Positions 27,923 through 37,574 of a DNA stretch of 64,000 nucleotides are shown here, piece after piece. The DNA lies in NCBI GenBank assembly GCA_965248395.1, contig OZ252103.1, forward strand, positions 124,001 to 188,000, written 5' to 3'. How positions within the stretch are numbered: the first letter of the stretch is position 1; each line of letters opens with the position of its first letter. This stretch comes from JAAXHH01 sp965248395. Lineage in GTDB: Bacteria > JAAXHH01. The notes below the pieces were generated by a model. It made no database searches and had not been told where the DNA came from. It saw only the letters and a program-made list of their open reading frames with translations. Made by a program: the position numbers and the translations under genes.

Positions 27923-29179
27923 CTATTTCTTGGTGAAGACCAAGGTGCCTCTTTGGAGCCGGGAGACATCCGGCACGTTGGCGGCGACCACTACCTCGCT
28001 TCGAGGAACGAGGAACACGGTATCATCCCGGCGTACGGCCTGGCGGCCAGCCCTGTTCAACGAAACCGGCGCGTTGTAACGGACGAGCACCCGCGTCCCC
28101 GGCGGAATGCGGGACCAGCGGCGGACCTGCCTGCCGTGCTTTATCGTACCCCTGGGAAAGATGTAGTAGGTGTCGGATCGCTTGTAGGCGGGACCGGCGA
28201 TGTCAAAGGCCGTTGTTCCTCGTTCGATGACGGGAACCGTAGCCACGACCGCCTGGACGTCTTCATTGCCTTCGCGGTTGAGATATACCTTCGTTCCGAC
28301 CGGGATCCTGTCCCAGTTCCTGATTTCGTTCCCGCGCATGACCGTTCCGTTTGGAAAGCGGTACACCGTCGTGGCGTCATTATACTCACCCCGGGCGATG
28401 CGCCATGCCGTGTTATTTTTCGTGATGACGTTATCGGACAGTTGAGCGACTGCTTCGTCGTACTTCCGGCGGTCGACAAGCCGGACCCTGGCTACATCGG
28501 TATCCGGGTCCGGTATGAGTCTTCCCGCCTTTACGTCCGGATCGAAGAGTACGCTGTTGCGCGAGTCCTTCGATTCCAGACCGGCCATGGTCCTGTTGAA
28601 ATTGAAAACTCCGGGGTCTTTCTTGCGTCCGCGGTGGGGTCTTTTTACCCACTGGTTAGGCCTGCCATAGGCGACGCGGAAGTGCTCCAGCACGTTTCGA
28701 TCGGGTATTCTGTATACCCGCTGCATTACTTCGATCAACCATTTGAGGGAACTGTACTGCGCTGGAGTGAAGGCATCGTTGTGGTATCCCACCAGTTCGA
28801 TGCCGATAGAGTGACTGCTGATGTCCCTCAGTCCGTTCCACATGCTCAGGCCCGCGTGATTCGACCGGTACCTCTTGTCCAGGATCCGGTAGATGGTCCC
28901 GTTCCGGGCGACGAGATAGTTGGAATGGCCCCTGCGCGAAAGCGTTCTCAGTCCACTCCTGAGGCCGGATTCCGTGCTGTGTATGACGATGTAACGGGTG
29001 GATTTGCGGTTTCGTTTCTTGAAAGACCTGGGCAGGTGCTTCTGGTAATCGATGACCCTGGGCGCCGCCTGGAGTACCACCGGTTCAAGTGCAACGGGCC
29101 AGAGCAGGGCCAGGCAGATGAACCAGACCGGTAAATGGACGATCGCGAGGGATCTGTACTTCTCAGGTATCAGGGCCAT
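27923..29179 (-). CDS. N-acetylmuramoyl-L-alanine amidase (Amidase_2) with C-terminal repeats
   Basis: A 418-residue exported protein: hydrophobic N-terminal segment (about residues 12-38), then an Amidase_2/PGRP domain. Zinc-site motifs are YIVIHSTES and VLEHFRVA with a downstream RKKDPG; HSIGIELVG is the core strand. It should cut the bond between muramic acid and L-Ala in peptidoglycan. The C-terminal ~170 residues hold two ~50-residue repeats, TAWRIARGEY ... IPVGTKVYL and TAFDIAGPAY ... IPPGTRVLV, which look like divergent LysM-type wall-binding modules. An 11-residue insertion (PNQWVKRPHRG) splits the usual gRKxDPG loop. Confidence 0.85.
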   Translation of the reverse strand: MALIPEKYRSLAIVHLPVWFICLALLWPVALEPVVLQAAPRVIDYQKHLPRSFKKRNRKSTRYIVIHSTESGLRSGLRTLSRRGHSNYLVARNGTIYRILDKRYRSNHAGLSMWNGLRDISSHSIGIELVGYHNDAFTPAQYSSLKWLIEVMQRVYRIPDRNVLEHFRVAYGRPNQWVKRPHRGRKKDPGVFNFNRTMAGLESKDSRNSVLFDPDVKAGRLIPDPDTDVARVRLVDRRKYDEAVAQLSDNVITKNNTAWRIARGEYNDATTVYRFPNGTVMRGNEIRNWDRIPVGTKVYLNREGNEDVQAVVATVPVIERGTTAFDIAGPAYKRSDTYYIFPRGTIKHGRQVRRWSRIPPGTRVLVRYNAPVSLNRAGRQAVRRDDTVFLVPRSEVVVAANVPDVSRLQRGTLVFTKK

Positions 29180-29293
29180 CTTGTAAGTATGTCAACTAAC
29201 ATCGTGAATGGCGTATTTCCGGTTCGTGAGTCGTAAGCTGCCGATTAGCGAGTAAAGCACTAAATAAAGCACTATTTGTTCGCGCGCAACCAA

Positions 29294-30427
29294 TTACCAA
29301 TTCGTGAAGGATCCATCTTCCCGCTGCAGCATGTGACCCTGTGCCCGGCGGTACGGAGACCGTTTCGCCGCCTCTTCATCGAATTCCACTCCCAGGCCCG
29401 GACGGTCGGGAGGCAGCAGGTAGCCTTCTTTCCATTCGACCTGAACGGGAAACACATCCGGCAGCATGCCCGGAAGTCTGGGCAGTTCCTGCACGCCGAA
29501 GTTCGGCGACGCCAGGCTCAGGTGCAGACAGGCCGCCGTGGACACGGGACCGAGCGGATTGTGCGGCGCCAGATCGATATAGTGGGTCTCGCACCAGCCG
29601 GCGACTTTCCGCGCCTCGGTCAGGCCCCCCACCAGGCATACGTCGACACGGGCATAGTTGATCAGGTCTTCTTCGATCAACTCCCGAAATTCCCACTTGC
29701 TGGTATAATGCTCGCCGACGCCCAGGGGAACGGCAACCTGCTGCCGGAGCATCCGGTAGGACGCCTGGTTTTCGGATCGCAAGGGATCTTCCATGAAAAA
29801 TGGCCGGAAGGGTTCGACGGCGCGGCATAAAGCGATCGCTTCGGGCGGGTCGAGACGGGTGTGTATATCGCACAGCAATTCCACGTCGTCGCCCAATCCC
29901 TCCCTCAGCGCCCGGAACTGCTCGATACACCTGCGCACAGCCCGCGTAGGTTCCAGTACATTACCCTCGTGGGGCAGGCCCCAGCGGATGAACTTCCAAC
30001 CTTCCTCCATCCTGCACCGGGCCTGGTCGACCAGGTCTTCGGCAGGTCCGTCGCCGCCGCAGTGCGTATAACAGACCACCTTGTCCCGGCACAGGCCGCC
30101 TAGCAACTCGTAGACGGGGACGCCGAGCGCCTTGCCGTGGATGTCCCAAAGCGCGATGTCAATGGCGCTGATCGCGGCGGAAAGGGCGTGGGCGCCGGGA
30201 AAGAACCCGCCGCGGAACATCACCTGCCACAGGTGTTCCTTACGGGTTGGATCCTGGCCGATGAGCCTTTCACGGAGGGCGTGGACGATCTCCTTAACGG
30301 CCAACTCGCACCACGTCAGGCCGCTTTCGCCTATACCGTAGATGCCTTCGTCCGTCTCTACCTTGACGAAGAGATAGTTTCGGTTACCGCCCCAGACCGG
30401 AAAGACTTTGATGTCGGAAATGCGCAT
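29294..30427 (-). CDS. Enolase-superfamily dehydratase, galactonate dehydratase-like
   Basis: A 377-residue mandelate racemase/muconate lactonising enzyme family member. The catalytic set matches galactonate dehydratase: LLCDIHTR (metal Asp plus catalytic His), FFMEDPL (Glu), GVGEHYTS (Glu) and LAPHNPLGP (second His). The N-terminal capping domain begins MRISDIKVFPVWGG. It probably dehydrates an aldonic acid to a 2-keto-3-deoxy product for sugar-acid breakdown. Flanking genes do not supply the next pathway step, so the exact sugar acid is open. Confidence 0.85.
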   Translation of the reverse strand: MRISDIKVFPVWGGNRNYLFVKVETDEGIYGIGESGLTWCELAVKEIVHALRERLIGQDPTRKEHLWQVMFRGGFFPGAHALSAAISAIDIALWDIHGKALGVPVYELLGGLCRDKVVCYTHCGGDGPAEDLVDQARCRMEEGWKFIRWGLPHEGNVLEPTRAVRRCIEQFRALREGLGDDVELLCDIHTRLDPPEAIALCRAVEPFRPFFMEDPLRSENQASYRMLRQQVAVPLGVGEHYTSKWEFRELIEEDLINYARVDVCLVGGLTEARKVAGWCETHYIDLAPHNPLGPVSTAACLHLSLASPNFGVQELPRLPGMLPDVFPVQVEWKEGYLLPPDRPGLGVEFDEEAAKRSPYRRAQGHMLQREDGSFTNW

Positions 30428-30485
30428 GGGTATCGAAGATACCTACTCTTTACCGGGAGCCTGCTAACCGCTCTTTAGCGGGAAC

Positions 30486-31046
30486 CTATTTCTCGGGATC
30501 GAAATCCAGGGAAGCGGAGTTCATGCAGTATCGAAGACCAGTGGGTTTCGGTCCGTCGGTGAACACGTGGCCCAGGTGGGCGTCGCACCGCTTGCACAAC
30601 ACCTCGGTGCGTATCATGCCGAAGCTGACATCCATCTTCTCATCGATGTTCTCTTCGGCTACCGGCTCGTAGAAACTCGGCCAGCCCGTTCCGGATTCGA
30701 ACTTGGTCTCGGAAGAGAACAGCGGCGTGCCGCAACCAATGCACTTGTAGACACCTTCCTTGGAGTGCTTGTTGTACTGGCCCGTAAAGGCCCGTTCCGT
30801 GCCCTGCTCCCGGGTGACGTTGTACTGTACGTCGGAAAGCTGCTTTTTCCATTCCTCTTTGGTCTTGACCACTTTATCCACCGTAACGGCTCCTTTCTTC
30901 GTACCGTCGGGTGCGACCTCGACGATGGTCACTTTTTCGGTCTCCCCCGACTTGTCCTGGGCCACCGCCTCGTCCTGTATCGACATGCCCGAATTGCATG
31001 CGGCCACGAAGGCAAACACGGTTATGGTTGCTATCATTCTGTACAT
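30486..31046 (-). CDS. msrB: Peptide-methionine (R)-S-oxide reductase, lipoprotein form
   Basis: A 186-residue MsrB with a lipoprotein-type N-terminus (VFAFVAAC), so it is likely anchored in the envelope and repairs oxidised methionines of exported proteins. The domain is complete: YKCIGCG and LCKRCDAHLGHVF carry the four zinc cysteines, GWPSF binds substrate, and GLRYCMNSASL holds the catalytic Cys. The ~75-residue N-terminal part is a linker with repeated VTI/VTV segments. It lies just downstream of glyA. Confidence 0.92.
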   Translation of the reverse strand: MYRMIATITVFAFVAACNSGMSIQDEAVAQDKSGETEKVTIVEVAPDGTKKGAVTVDKVVKTKEEWKKQLSDVQYNVTREQGTERAFTGQYNKHSKEGVYKCIGCGTPLFSSETKFESGTGWPSFYEPVAEENIDEKMDVSFGMIRTEVLCKRCDAHLGHVFTDGPKPTGLRYCMNSASLDFDPEK

Positions 31047-31079
31047 GACACCACCTCCTGGTCAACGAACGTGCTTCGA

Positions 31080-32381
31080 CTATCCAGCGCTCAACTCCTG
31101 CATCAGCGCCGCCTCGGTCGTGGATATCCCCGGGACGGGAAAACCGGCGCAGAGTTCTTTGACCTCATCATGGATCGACGAAAGCCTCTCGTCGTTCCCG
31201 TGGTTTTCAATCGCCGCGTTGATCCAGTCGGCGATCATCTTCATCTCTGGTTCTTTCATGCCCCTCGTCGTGGCCGCCGGCGTGCCGATACGTATCCCGC
31301 TTGGACTGAAGGGAGACCTCGTATCGTAGGGCACCGAGTTCTTGTTTACGGTCAACCCGGCCATATCGAGGGCCGTTTCGGCGTCTTTTCCAATGATGCC
31401 CTTGTTGGTCAGATCGACCAGCGCCAGATGGTTATCGGTCCCGCCTGAAACGAGATCGAAACCGTGCTCGAGCATCGACTCGGCAAGGGTTTTCGCGTTG
31501 GACACGATCTGGCGGGCGTAGTCTTTGAACTCCGGCCGCATGGCTTCCTTGAAAGTAAGGGCCTTGGCAGCCGTAATGTGATCATGCGGTCCACCCTGCA
31601 GGCCGGGGAACACGGCCCGGTCGATATCCCTGGCGTATTTCTTGTGACACATGATGATCGCACTGCGCGGACCCCTAAGCGTCTTGTGGGTGGTCGTCGT
31701 AACGACATCCGTGAAGGGCAGCGGACTGGGATGGACGTCGCCGACAATGAGGCCCGATATGTGGGAAATATCCGCCATCGGAACAGCGCCGACCTCGTCG
31801 GCAATGGCCTTGAACGCCGCGAAGTCGAACTGCCGCGGATAGGCCGTGGCCCCGGAGATGATCAGCTTCGGCCGGTGTTCGAGGGCCAGGGAGCGGACCT
31901 CGTCCATATCGATGCGTCCCGTATCCTTGCGAACGCCGTAGGAGACGACTTGATAGGACTTGCCGGAGTAGTTGACATGCAATCCATGGGTAAGATGGCC
32001 GCCCTGGTCGAGCTTCATGCCCATGATCGTGTCGCCGTAGTCCAGCAGGCCGAACATGACCGCGGTATTGGCCGGGCTGCCCGAATAGCACTGGACGTTG
32101 ACGTGCTCGGCGCCGAAAAGCACCTTGGCCCTTCTCCGGGCCAGGTTTTCGATCTTGTCTATATACTGCTGCCCGCCGTAGTACCGCTTGCCCGGATATC
32201 CTTCCGAATACTTGTTGGTCAGTACGGAACCCATGGCCTCCAGGATGGCCTCCGAGACGTAGTTCTCCGAGGGGATGAGTTCGATCCCTTCCCGCTGCCG
32301 TTCCCTTTCGGCGACCAGCAGGTCGTACAACTCTTCGTCTCGTTGACGTACCGCGGAATACGCCTGCATTCTGGACTCCAT
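31080..32381 (-). CDS. glyA: Serine hydroxymethyltransferase
   Basis: Converts serine and tetrahydrofolate to glycine and 5,10-methylene-THF with PLP. About 433 residues, family length. Diagnostic sites are IPSENYVSEAI, NKYSEGYPGKRYYGG and the PLP-Lys motif TTTHKTLRGPR. I chose the ATG at 32381, which gives the normal N-terminus (AVRQRDEELYDLL); an ATG at 32369 is also possible, while the longer frame to 32474 adds 31 unrelated residues. msrB follows 33 bases downstream. Confidence 0.95.
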   Translation of the reverse strand: MESRMQAYSAVRQRDEELYDLLVAERERQREGIELIPSENYVSEAILEAMGSVLTNKYSEGYPGKRYYGGQQYIDKIENLARRRAKVLFGAEHVNVQCYSGSPANTAVMFGLLDYGDTIMGMKLDQGGHLTHGLHVNYSGKSYQVVSYGVRKDTGRIDMDEVRSLALEHRPKLIISGATAYPRQFDFAAFKAIADEVGAVPMADISHISGLIVGDVHPSPLPFTDVVTTTTHKTLRGPRSAIIMCHKKYARDIDRAVFPGLQGGPHDHITAAKALTFKEAMRPEFKDYARQIVSNAKTLAESMLEHGFDLVSGGTDNHLALVDLTNKGIIGKDAETALDMAGLTVNKNSVPYDTRSPFSPSGIRIGTPAATTRGMKEPEMKMIADWINAAIENHGNDERLSSIHDEVKELCAGFPVPGISTTEAALMQELSAG

Positions 32382-32804
32382 GAACTGCGTCTGCGTGAAC
32401 GGGCGATGATCGACGCAACCGATCAAGGACTGTCTTGGATCTCTTACCGCACGACCTGATGCGTGTTTCGCCAACGTTTCGCAACCCCTGAAAACCCCTA
32501 CGACTTACGGGTTTATAGTAAGGAAATCGGTAGGAACTAGCAAGCAAAAAGGAACGTGGCCGGCAGGATGCGGCACGGTTTACACGATGCGGTGCTACAG
32601 TATATCCAGGTGCGGTCTTGGGACTGTATCTCTGCAATACAGTTCGAGAAATCCGCGGTGGTTTATACTATATTACATCATGACCGTCTGAGATCACGCA
32701 ATGTAAACTATGGTGGACGACGCTCGGTGCTTATCGGTTGATGGGCGTCTTTTACTCTTCGTATCATGTTGATATCATCAGCCCTCCGCCGCGAAGGAGC
32801 TGAA
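32382..32804. other. 423-base intergenic region between divergent genes
   Basis: This gap separates glyA (minus) from the small coiled-coil gene (plus). It contains AT-richer patches (for example around 32505-32520 and 32660-32680) suited to promoters for both directions, but no pair of boxes is convincing. I see no RNA gene, ORF or terminator hairpin in it. Confidence 0.4.
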
Positions 32805-33011
32805 ATGTCGGAAAAAGATCAGTTAGACGTACCAGCAACCAGGTGGGACTTCCTCGTCGAAAGCCTGAATAAGATCGACAACCGCCTCTCCGCCCTCGAA
32901 GATGCACAGAAACACGTTGCAACAAAGATGTGGGTAGTCGGTACAGGGCTGACAACCATAGTCGTTCTCACCGGACTCATAATCAACCTTCTCAACTATC
33001 TTAAACCCTGA
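32805..33011 (+). CDS. Small coiled-coil protein with C-terminal membrane helix
   Basis: A 68-residue protein. Residues about 18-40 form a coiled coil (LNKIDNRLSALEDAQKHV) and the last 25 a single hydrophobic helix, recalling XhlA-like holin-associated or tail-anchored proteins without proving kinship. ATG 32805 follows AAGGAG by five bases, a strong start. Its function is unknown, and no phage genes are nearby. Confidence 0.65.
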   Translation: MSEKDQLDVPATRWDFLVESLNKIDNRLSALEDAQKHVATKMWVVGTGLTTIVVLTGLIINLLNYLKP

Positions 33012-33149
33012 TTCATCCGGAAGGTCAGTCGGTTGCAGCGTGGAGTTCAGAATGGAATTCCAGCGCGCCTGGTGTCGTCTGGTTTTATATCTACCGACGG
33101 ACCATCACCCCGCCTACACCTCACGTCCCGCAATCCGAACTTCGAAACG

Positions 33150-34634
33150 TCATTTCTGCAACATGCCCGTCGCGCTGACGGTAAAAGCCACGAGGAGCAC
33201 CACCGTGGAGAGCACGCCGGCCACGAGCATGGCGGGACGGGTGCGGTAGGCCGGGGGAAGCTTGAAGTTCAGGTAGACGGCCGTGAGACAGATCAATCCC
33301 ACGCCCAGGTTGGTCGCCAGCAGGGCCACGAGCTGGGTTATCAGGTCGAAGCTGATGTCGCTCCAGATCGCCACGCTGGAAGAGACGAAGAACCAGGTCA
33401 CGATGAAGGTCTGCAACCGCCGGTAGGAATACGACGCGAACCGCGGCCAGACGCCCGTCAGAAATTCGTGGGTGAACCGGGTGAAGGCTTCCGGTATGGT
33501 CGCCAGCGTGCCCCAAAGGGCCGCAAGAATGGCCACGTAGTATACCGGTATCAATGCGCCGTGGATCTGCGCCCATATGGAAGACTGCCGCGTCAGCAAG
33601 TCCCACGCGTTGCCGGGAAGCACCGTCTGCCGCGGGTACAGCACAACCGCCCCCGCGATCATGAATGAGGCGGTGACGATGAAGAGCACGAGCGCGCCCA
33701 TCGAAACATCCCATTTAAGCGGCGCCAGCATCAGGCGCATGCGCTTGACTTCGCCGGGATCCTCGTTGAGATACCGTATCTTGAGCGAGCTGTCGACCTG
33801 CGCGCCCAGCCTTGCCACGTCGGGATGTTTCGTCAAACCCCAACCCCGGTGTCCGACCCAGCCGGCGTAGGCCAGGTACGTGCACAACGTGCCGCCCACG
33901 TATCCGAAGACGGTGACGATGTTGAGGAAGTAGTCATTCCTCGCGGCGGGCGGCGCCCATTCCTGGGCCGCCGGGAAACTCCCCACAGTGATCGTGCCGA
34001 ACAAGATGCCGCTCAGACTGGGCCACACGATTATCGTGGCAAGGATTGTACCCACGACGAGGATGCCGCATATGAGGATCTGCTGTTTCTCCAGAAGATC
34101 GTAAGACATGAGCAGGCTCAACCCCACGGCCAGTCCCAGGAAGACCGTGGTGACCATGTTTTCCCAGAACGTGCCCGATGCGCCCGCCAGCACCGAATCA
34201 GACAGGATGTAAACGACGAGGTTTCCGCAGGGCTTGGCCACGGCGGTCAGTGCCAGGCTGAGGGCAAGCAGTTCAATGGTCAACAGCGTAAGAATGAACC
34301 ATCCCCGCGGACCCGGCAATTTCGCCATCACGCGGCCGAAGGGTTGACCGCTCACCGCCGTGAAGCGGCCCAGCAGGTACGTGACCGTGATGCCCTTGAC
34401 CAGCACGCTCAGCAGGATAAGCCAGAGCAGGCCGTACTCGGCCCAGGCGCCCACGCCCGTAACCAGGATGGTCTCCCCGGCGCCTACGGCAATGGAGGCC
34501 ACCATCGCCGCCGGTCCGAAGAAACCCAGCATCCGCTTGAATTTCTTCCAGGACCACGGTTCCGCGTAAACACCGACGGGTTCGGGAATGGATATGGTTT
34601 CGGAGGAATTGGAAGGTTTGGCCGCTTCGTTCAT
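33150..34634 (-). CDS. Nramp-related transporter lacking canonical metal motifs
   Basis: A 494-residue membrane protein with about eleven hydrophobic helices and the Nramp (SLC11) layout. In true Mn/Fe transporters helix 1 carries DPGN and helix 6 MPH. Here helix 1 reads GPAAMVASIAVGAGE, and the helix 6 region (GYVGGTLCTYLAYAGWVGH) has no MPH. It therefore probably moves something other than Mn2+/Fe2+, such as another cation, or has a changed mechanism. It is divergent from the Tat phosphoesterase over a 247-base gap. Confidence 0.75.
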   Translation of the reverse strand: MNEAAKPSNSSETISIPEPVGVYAEPWSWKKFKRMLGFFGPAAMVASIAVGAGETILVTGVGAWAEYGLLWLILLSVLVKGITVTYLLGRFTAVSGQPFGRVMAKLPGPRGWFILTLLTIELLALSLALTAVAKPCGNLVVYILSDSVLAGASGTFWENMVTTVFLGLAVGLSLLMSYDLLEKQQILICGILVVGTILATIIVWPSLSGILFGTITVGSFPAAQEWAPPAARNDYFLNIVTVFGYVGGTLCTYLAYAGWVGHRGWGLTKHPDVARLGAQVDSSLKIRYLNEDPGEVKRMRLMLAPLKWDVSMGALVLFIVTASFMIAGAVVLYPRQTVLPGNAWDLLTRQSSIWAQIHGALIPVYYVAILAALWGTLATIPEAFTRFTHEFLTGVWPRFASYSYRRLQTFIVTWFFVSSSVAIWSDISFDLITQLVALLATNLGVGLICLTAVYLNFKLPPAYRTRPAMLVAGVLSTVVLLVAFTVSATGMLQK

Positions 34635-34783
34635 GGAAATGAAATGATATGGTCATGAAGTTGTCACATCAAGTGTTAATACTGTCATATCAGCCGTAAT
34701 TTCCAGCAATATACCAAAACCCCCGATCTGTTAAACACGCACTTTTATGACCATAAATCCTGTTTCAACAGCTCAACCCTATG

Positions 34784-34789
34784 TATAAT
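34784..34789 (+). promoter_or_regulatory. Candidate -10 box for the Tat phosphoesterase
   Basis: A perfect TATAAT lies 92 bases before the phosphoesterase start; the -35 region (around 34761-34768, TGTTTCAA) is weak. A perfect palindrome, TTTATG-AC-CATAAA (34744-34757), lies just upstream and could bind an activator. Confidence 0.35.
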
Positions 34790-34881
34790 CAATTCATACG
34801 CTCCTCGTGTATCGATGCGGATGATCCCACCGACTATCCGCGCGTGTTCGGATCCAAATCCGGTCGTTGAAAGGAAGCCAA

Positions 34882-36447
34882 ATGATGGACACCAGTCGTA
34901 AAGATGAATTAACTTTCGCAGACGCGTCGCTGCCCAGGTCCAATGACCGGGAAGCCTTGACCCGGAGAGCTTTTCTCAAGCAGGCGGCCTTCGTAGCCGC
35001 GGCGATGGCAGCCCCATTCCCCGTACTGGCGGATCCCTACGCGCCGCAGACGCAGACCGCAGTACGGAACGGCGTGCGTCCGGTCCGGGTCTCCGGTCGT
35101 GTAACGGCGGGAAACGCGGGCCTTGGCGGTGTGGCGGTCACGGACGGATTGACCGTTTCTACTACGGACGCGGACGGACGATTCGAAATCGTTTCCAATA
35201 CACTCCAGTCCTTCGTATCGATCAGCACACCCGACGAATACGCCATTCCGCTCAATCCAAGCGGCACGGCCGCCTTCTACCGGCCGATCAGACCGGACCG
35301 GTCGGGAGAGATGGCCGCACGCTTCGATCTCACGGCGCTGGACGGATCGGATGAACGCCACGGGTTCCTGGTGCTCGCCGATCCCCAGACCCAGGATGCC
35401 TACGAAATGGGACTCTTCCACGCCGAGACGGTACCGGATGTGCAGCAGACCGCCGCCGCGCTCGCCGACCGACGGCTTTTCGGGGTGGGCTGCGGGGATA
35501 TCATGTTCGACGATCTGACCATGTACCCCGATTACGAACGAGGTGTGTCAAGCATGGACATGCCCTTCTTCCAGGTCGTCGGCAACCACGACCTGGACTT
35601 CGGTCCGTCCGACGATGGATCCGTCCGTACGTTCTCCCGCCACTTCGGACCAAACTTCTATTCCTTCGACCGCGGGGAGATCCACTATATCGTGCTGGAC
35701 AATGTGTTCTGGCACGGCAAAGGCTATATCGGGTACGTAACCGACGATCAGCTCAACTGGCTCACCCAGGATCTGGCCCTCATCGAACCAGGCAGGACGG
35801 TGGTGGTGTTCAATCACATTCCGAACTACACCACGCGTCACCAGCGAACGGGGGACACCAATCCGTCCATATCGAGCACGACCGTGAACCGCGAGCGCAT
35901 GTACCGACTACTTGAACCCTACAGCGCCCACGTGTATTCCGGCCACGTGCACGAACATGAGCACATTTTCGAAGGCGGGATTCACGAAATCGTCCAGGGT
36001 ACGGTCTGCGGCGCCTGGTGGAGCGGTCCGATATGCTGGGATGGTACGCCCAACGGTTACGGCGTCTACGAAGTGAACGGATCAGACATTTCCTGGCGCT
36101 ATAAGTCAACGGGGATGGATGAAAACCACCAGATGCGCGTGTATCCGCAGGGCAGCGATCCCAGCGCGCCGGACGAGATCGTCGCGAATATCTGGGACTG
36201 GGAACCCGGGTGGCGTGTTGTGTGGTACGAAAACGGCATGCGGAAAGGCGCGATGGCCAGGCGGCCCGGCACCGATCCCCTGGCGGAATCGCTACACAGA
36301 GGGTCTGACATACCCGAACGCCGCCCTTGGGTGGAACCGGTACCTACGAACCACCTGTTCTACGCGCCCGTTTCACCCGATGCCGGGAAGGTGGTGGTAG
36401 AGGCGACGGACCGCTTCGGCAGGACGTACACGGGTACCTTGAGCTAA
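34882..36447 (+). CDS. Tat-exported calcineurin-like phosphoesterase
   Basis: A 521-residue protein. The N-terminus has a twin-arginine signal (LTRRAFLKQAAFVAAAMAAP), so it is exported folded. A ~100-residue beta-sandwich (MetallophosN-like, VSGRVTAGNAGLGGVAVTDG) precedes the catalytic domain, where metal-site motifs are LVLADPQ, GCGDIMFDDL, VVGNHDLDF, FNHIPNY and YSGHVHEHEH. A C-terminal beta domain follows. Substrate unknown; relatives are periplasmic phosphodiesterases or phosphatases. ATG 34882 follows AAGGAAG by four to five bases. Confidence 0.88.
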   Translation: MMDTSRKDELTFADASLPRSNDREALTRRAFLKQAAFVAAAMAAPFPVLADPYAPQTQTAVRNGVRPVRVSGRVTAGNAGLGGVAVTDGLTVSTTDADGRFEIVSNTLQSFVSISTPDEYAIPLNPSGTAAFYRPIRPDRSGEMAARFDLTALDGSDERHGFLVLADPQTQDAYEMGLFHAETVPDVQQTAAALADRRLFGVGCGDIMFDDLTMYPDYERGVSSMDMPFFQVVGNHDLDFGPSDDGSVRTFSRHFGPNFYSFDRGEIHYIVLDNVFWHGKGYIGYVTDDQLNWLTQDLALIEPGRTVVVFNHIPNYTTRHQRTGDTNPSISSTTVNRERMYRLLEPYSAHVYSGHVHEHEHIFEGGIHEIVQGTVCGAWWSGPICWDGTPNGYGVYEVNGSDISWRYKSTGMDENHQMRVYPQGSDPSAPDEIVANIWDWEPGWRVVWYENGMRKGAMARRPGTDPLAESLHRGSDIPERRPWVEPVPTNHLFYAPVSPDAGKVVVEATDRFGRTYTGTLS

Positions 36448-36595
36448 GGAATGTGCAGGGATCGGGACCCTATCGAAATGAATAAATCCATTCAAGTTGA
36501 ACGGAATCCCGATCATAAATTAAAACCAGAACACGTTAACCAAGTGATCGTAAAAACACGGCAGAACGACACCGCCAGATTCGAGGGAGAACACC

Positions 36596-37549
36596 ATGTC
36601 GAGCAATGGACTGACCAGCCCCTTTGACATAAAGGACCAGGGATACTTCTGGCTCAAGGGCAACCTGCATTCCCATACCACGAATTCCGACGGAAAACCG
36701 TCACCGCAGGAACGCCTGGACGGTTACGTCAACCAGGGATACGATTTCCTTTGTATTTCCGACCACTACACGATCACGCGCATTGAATCCGTCAGCGCGC
36801 CGGACGATTTCGTGCTGGTGCAGGGCGCGGAAGTGCATCCCGAAAACCCCTTCGGCGGCCAGACCCACCATTTTCTGGCCTACAACATTGACAAGGACAT
36901 GGATACTAAAAGCATGCCGCCGCAACACGTGATCGACGAGGTCCGGCGGCAGGGCGGCTCCATCTGGCTCGCCCATCCCCACTGGAGTTCGGTCAACATC
37001 CTCCGGGATACCCTGCCCTTGAACGGATTGTCCGGCGTCGAAGTGTTTAACACCACCTGCCGTTGCGCGGGACGGGGCGAGTCCTCCGTGCATTGGGACG
37101 ACTGGATGGACCTGCTGGGACGGCCAATCCCCGCCCTGGCAAACGACGATTCCCACGCGCTCGAATCGGATAACCGGGATACCTACCAGGGCTGGAACAT
37201 GGTCAAGGTCAGAGAACGCTCGGCGAAGGCGATTATCGACGCGCTGGAGAAGGGCTGCGCCTACGTCAGCACCGGCCCCGAGATCCATGACATCCAACTG
37301 CGCCGCGTTGACGATCGGGGTGAAGGGAACCGGGTGGTCGAAGCATCCATCCAGTGCTCGGAGGCACAGAGCATCCTGGCGGTTTTTGACGCTTACGGAA
37401 CGGAATACCGGGAAGGCAACAGGGGGACATTCGAACAGGCCACGATTACGCTACGGCCCAATTCTCGTTGGGTCCGATTCGAGATCATCGCGCCCGACGG
37501 CGCCAAGGCCTGGTCGAATCCGATGGACCTGGGTTCCGTGGAGCGATGA
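36596..37549 (+). CDS. PHP-domain metallophosphoesterase (CehA/McbA-like)
   Basis: A 317-residue protein with PHP motifs GNLHSHTTNSDG, ISDHYTIT, LAHPHW and NDDSHALE, giving a multinuclear metal site for phosphoester or related hydrolysis. The last ~90 residues are a beta-rich domain (SIQCSEAQSILAVFDAYG). It resembles the CehA/McbA group, in which some members hydrolyse carbamate esters. The ATG has GGGAGA upstream. It converges with the cytochrome pseudogene. Confidence 0.82.
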   Translation: MSSNGLTSPFDIKDQGYFWLKGNLHSHTTNSDGKPSPQERLDGYVNQGYDFLCISDHYTITRIESVSAPDDFVLVQGAEVHPENPFGGQTHHFLAYNIDKDMDTKSMPPQHVIDEVRRQGGSIWLAHPHWSSVNILRDTLPLNGLSGVEVFNTTCRCAGRGESSVHWDDWMDLLGRPIPALANDDSHALESDNRDTYQGWNMVKVRERSAKAIIDALEKGCAYVSTGPEIHDIQLRRVDDRGEGNRVVEASIQCSEAQSILAVFDAYGTEYREGNRGTFEQATITLRPNSRWVRFEIIAPDGAKAWSNPMDLGSVER

Positions 37550-37574
37550 GGATCTGCGTGCGGCCGATGTGAGG

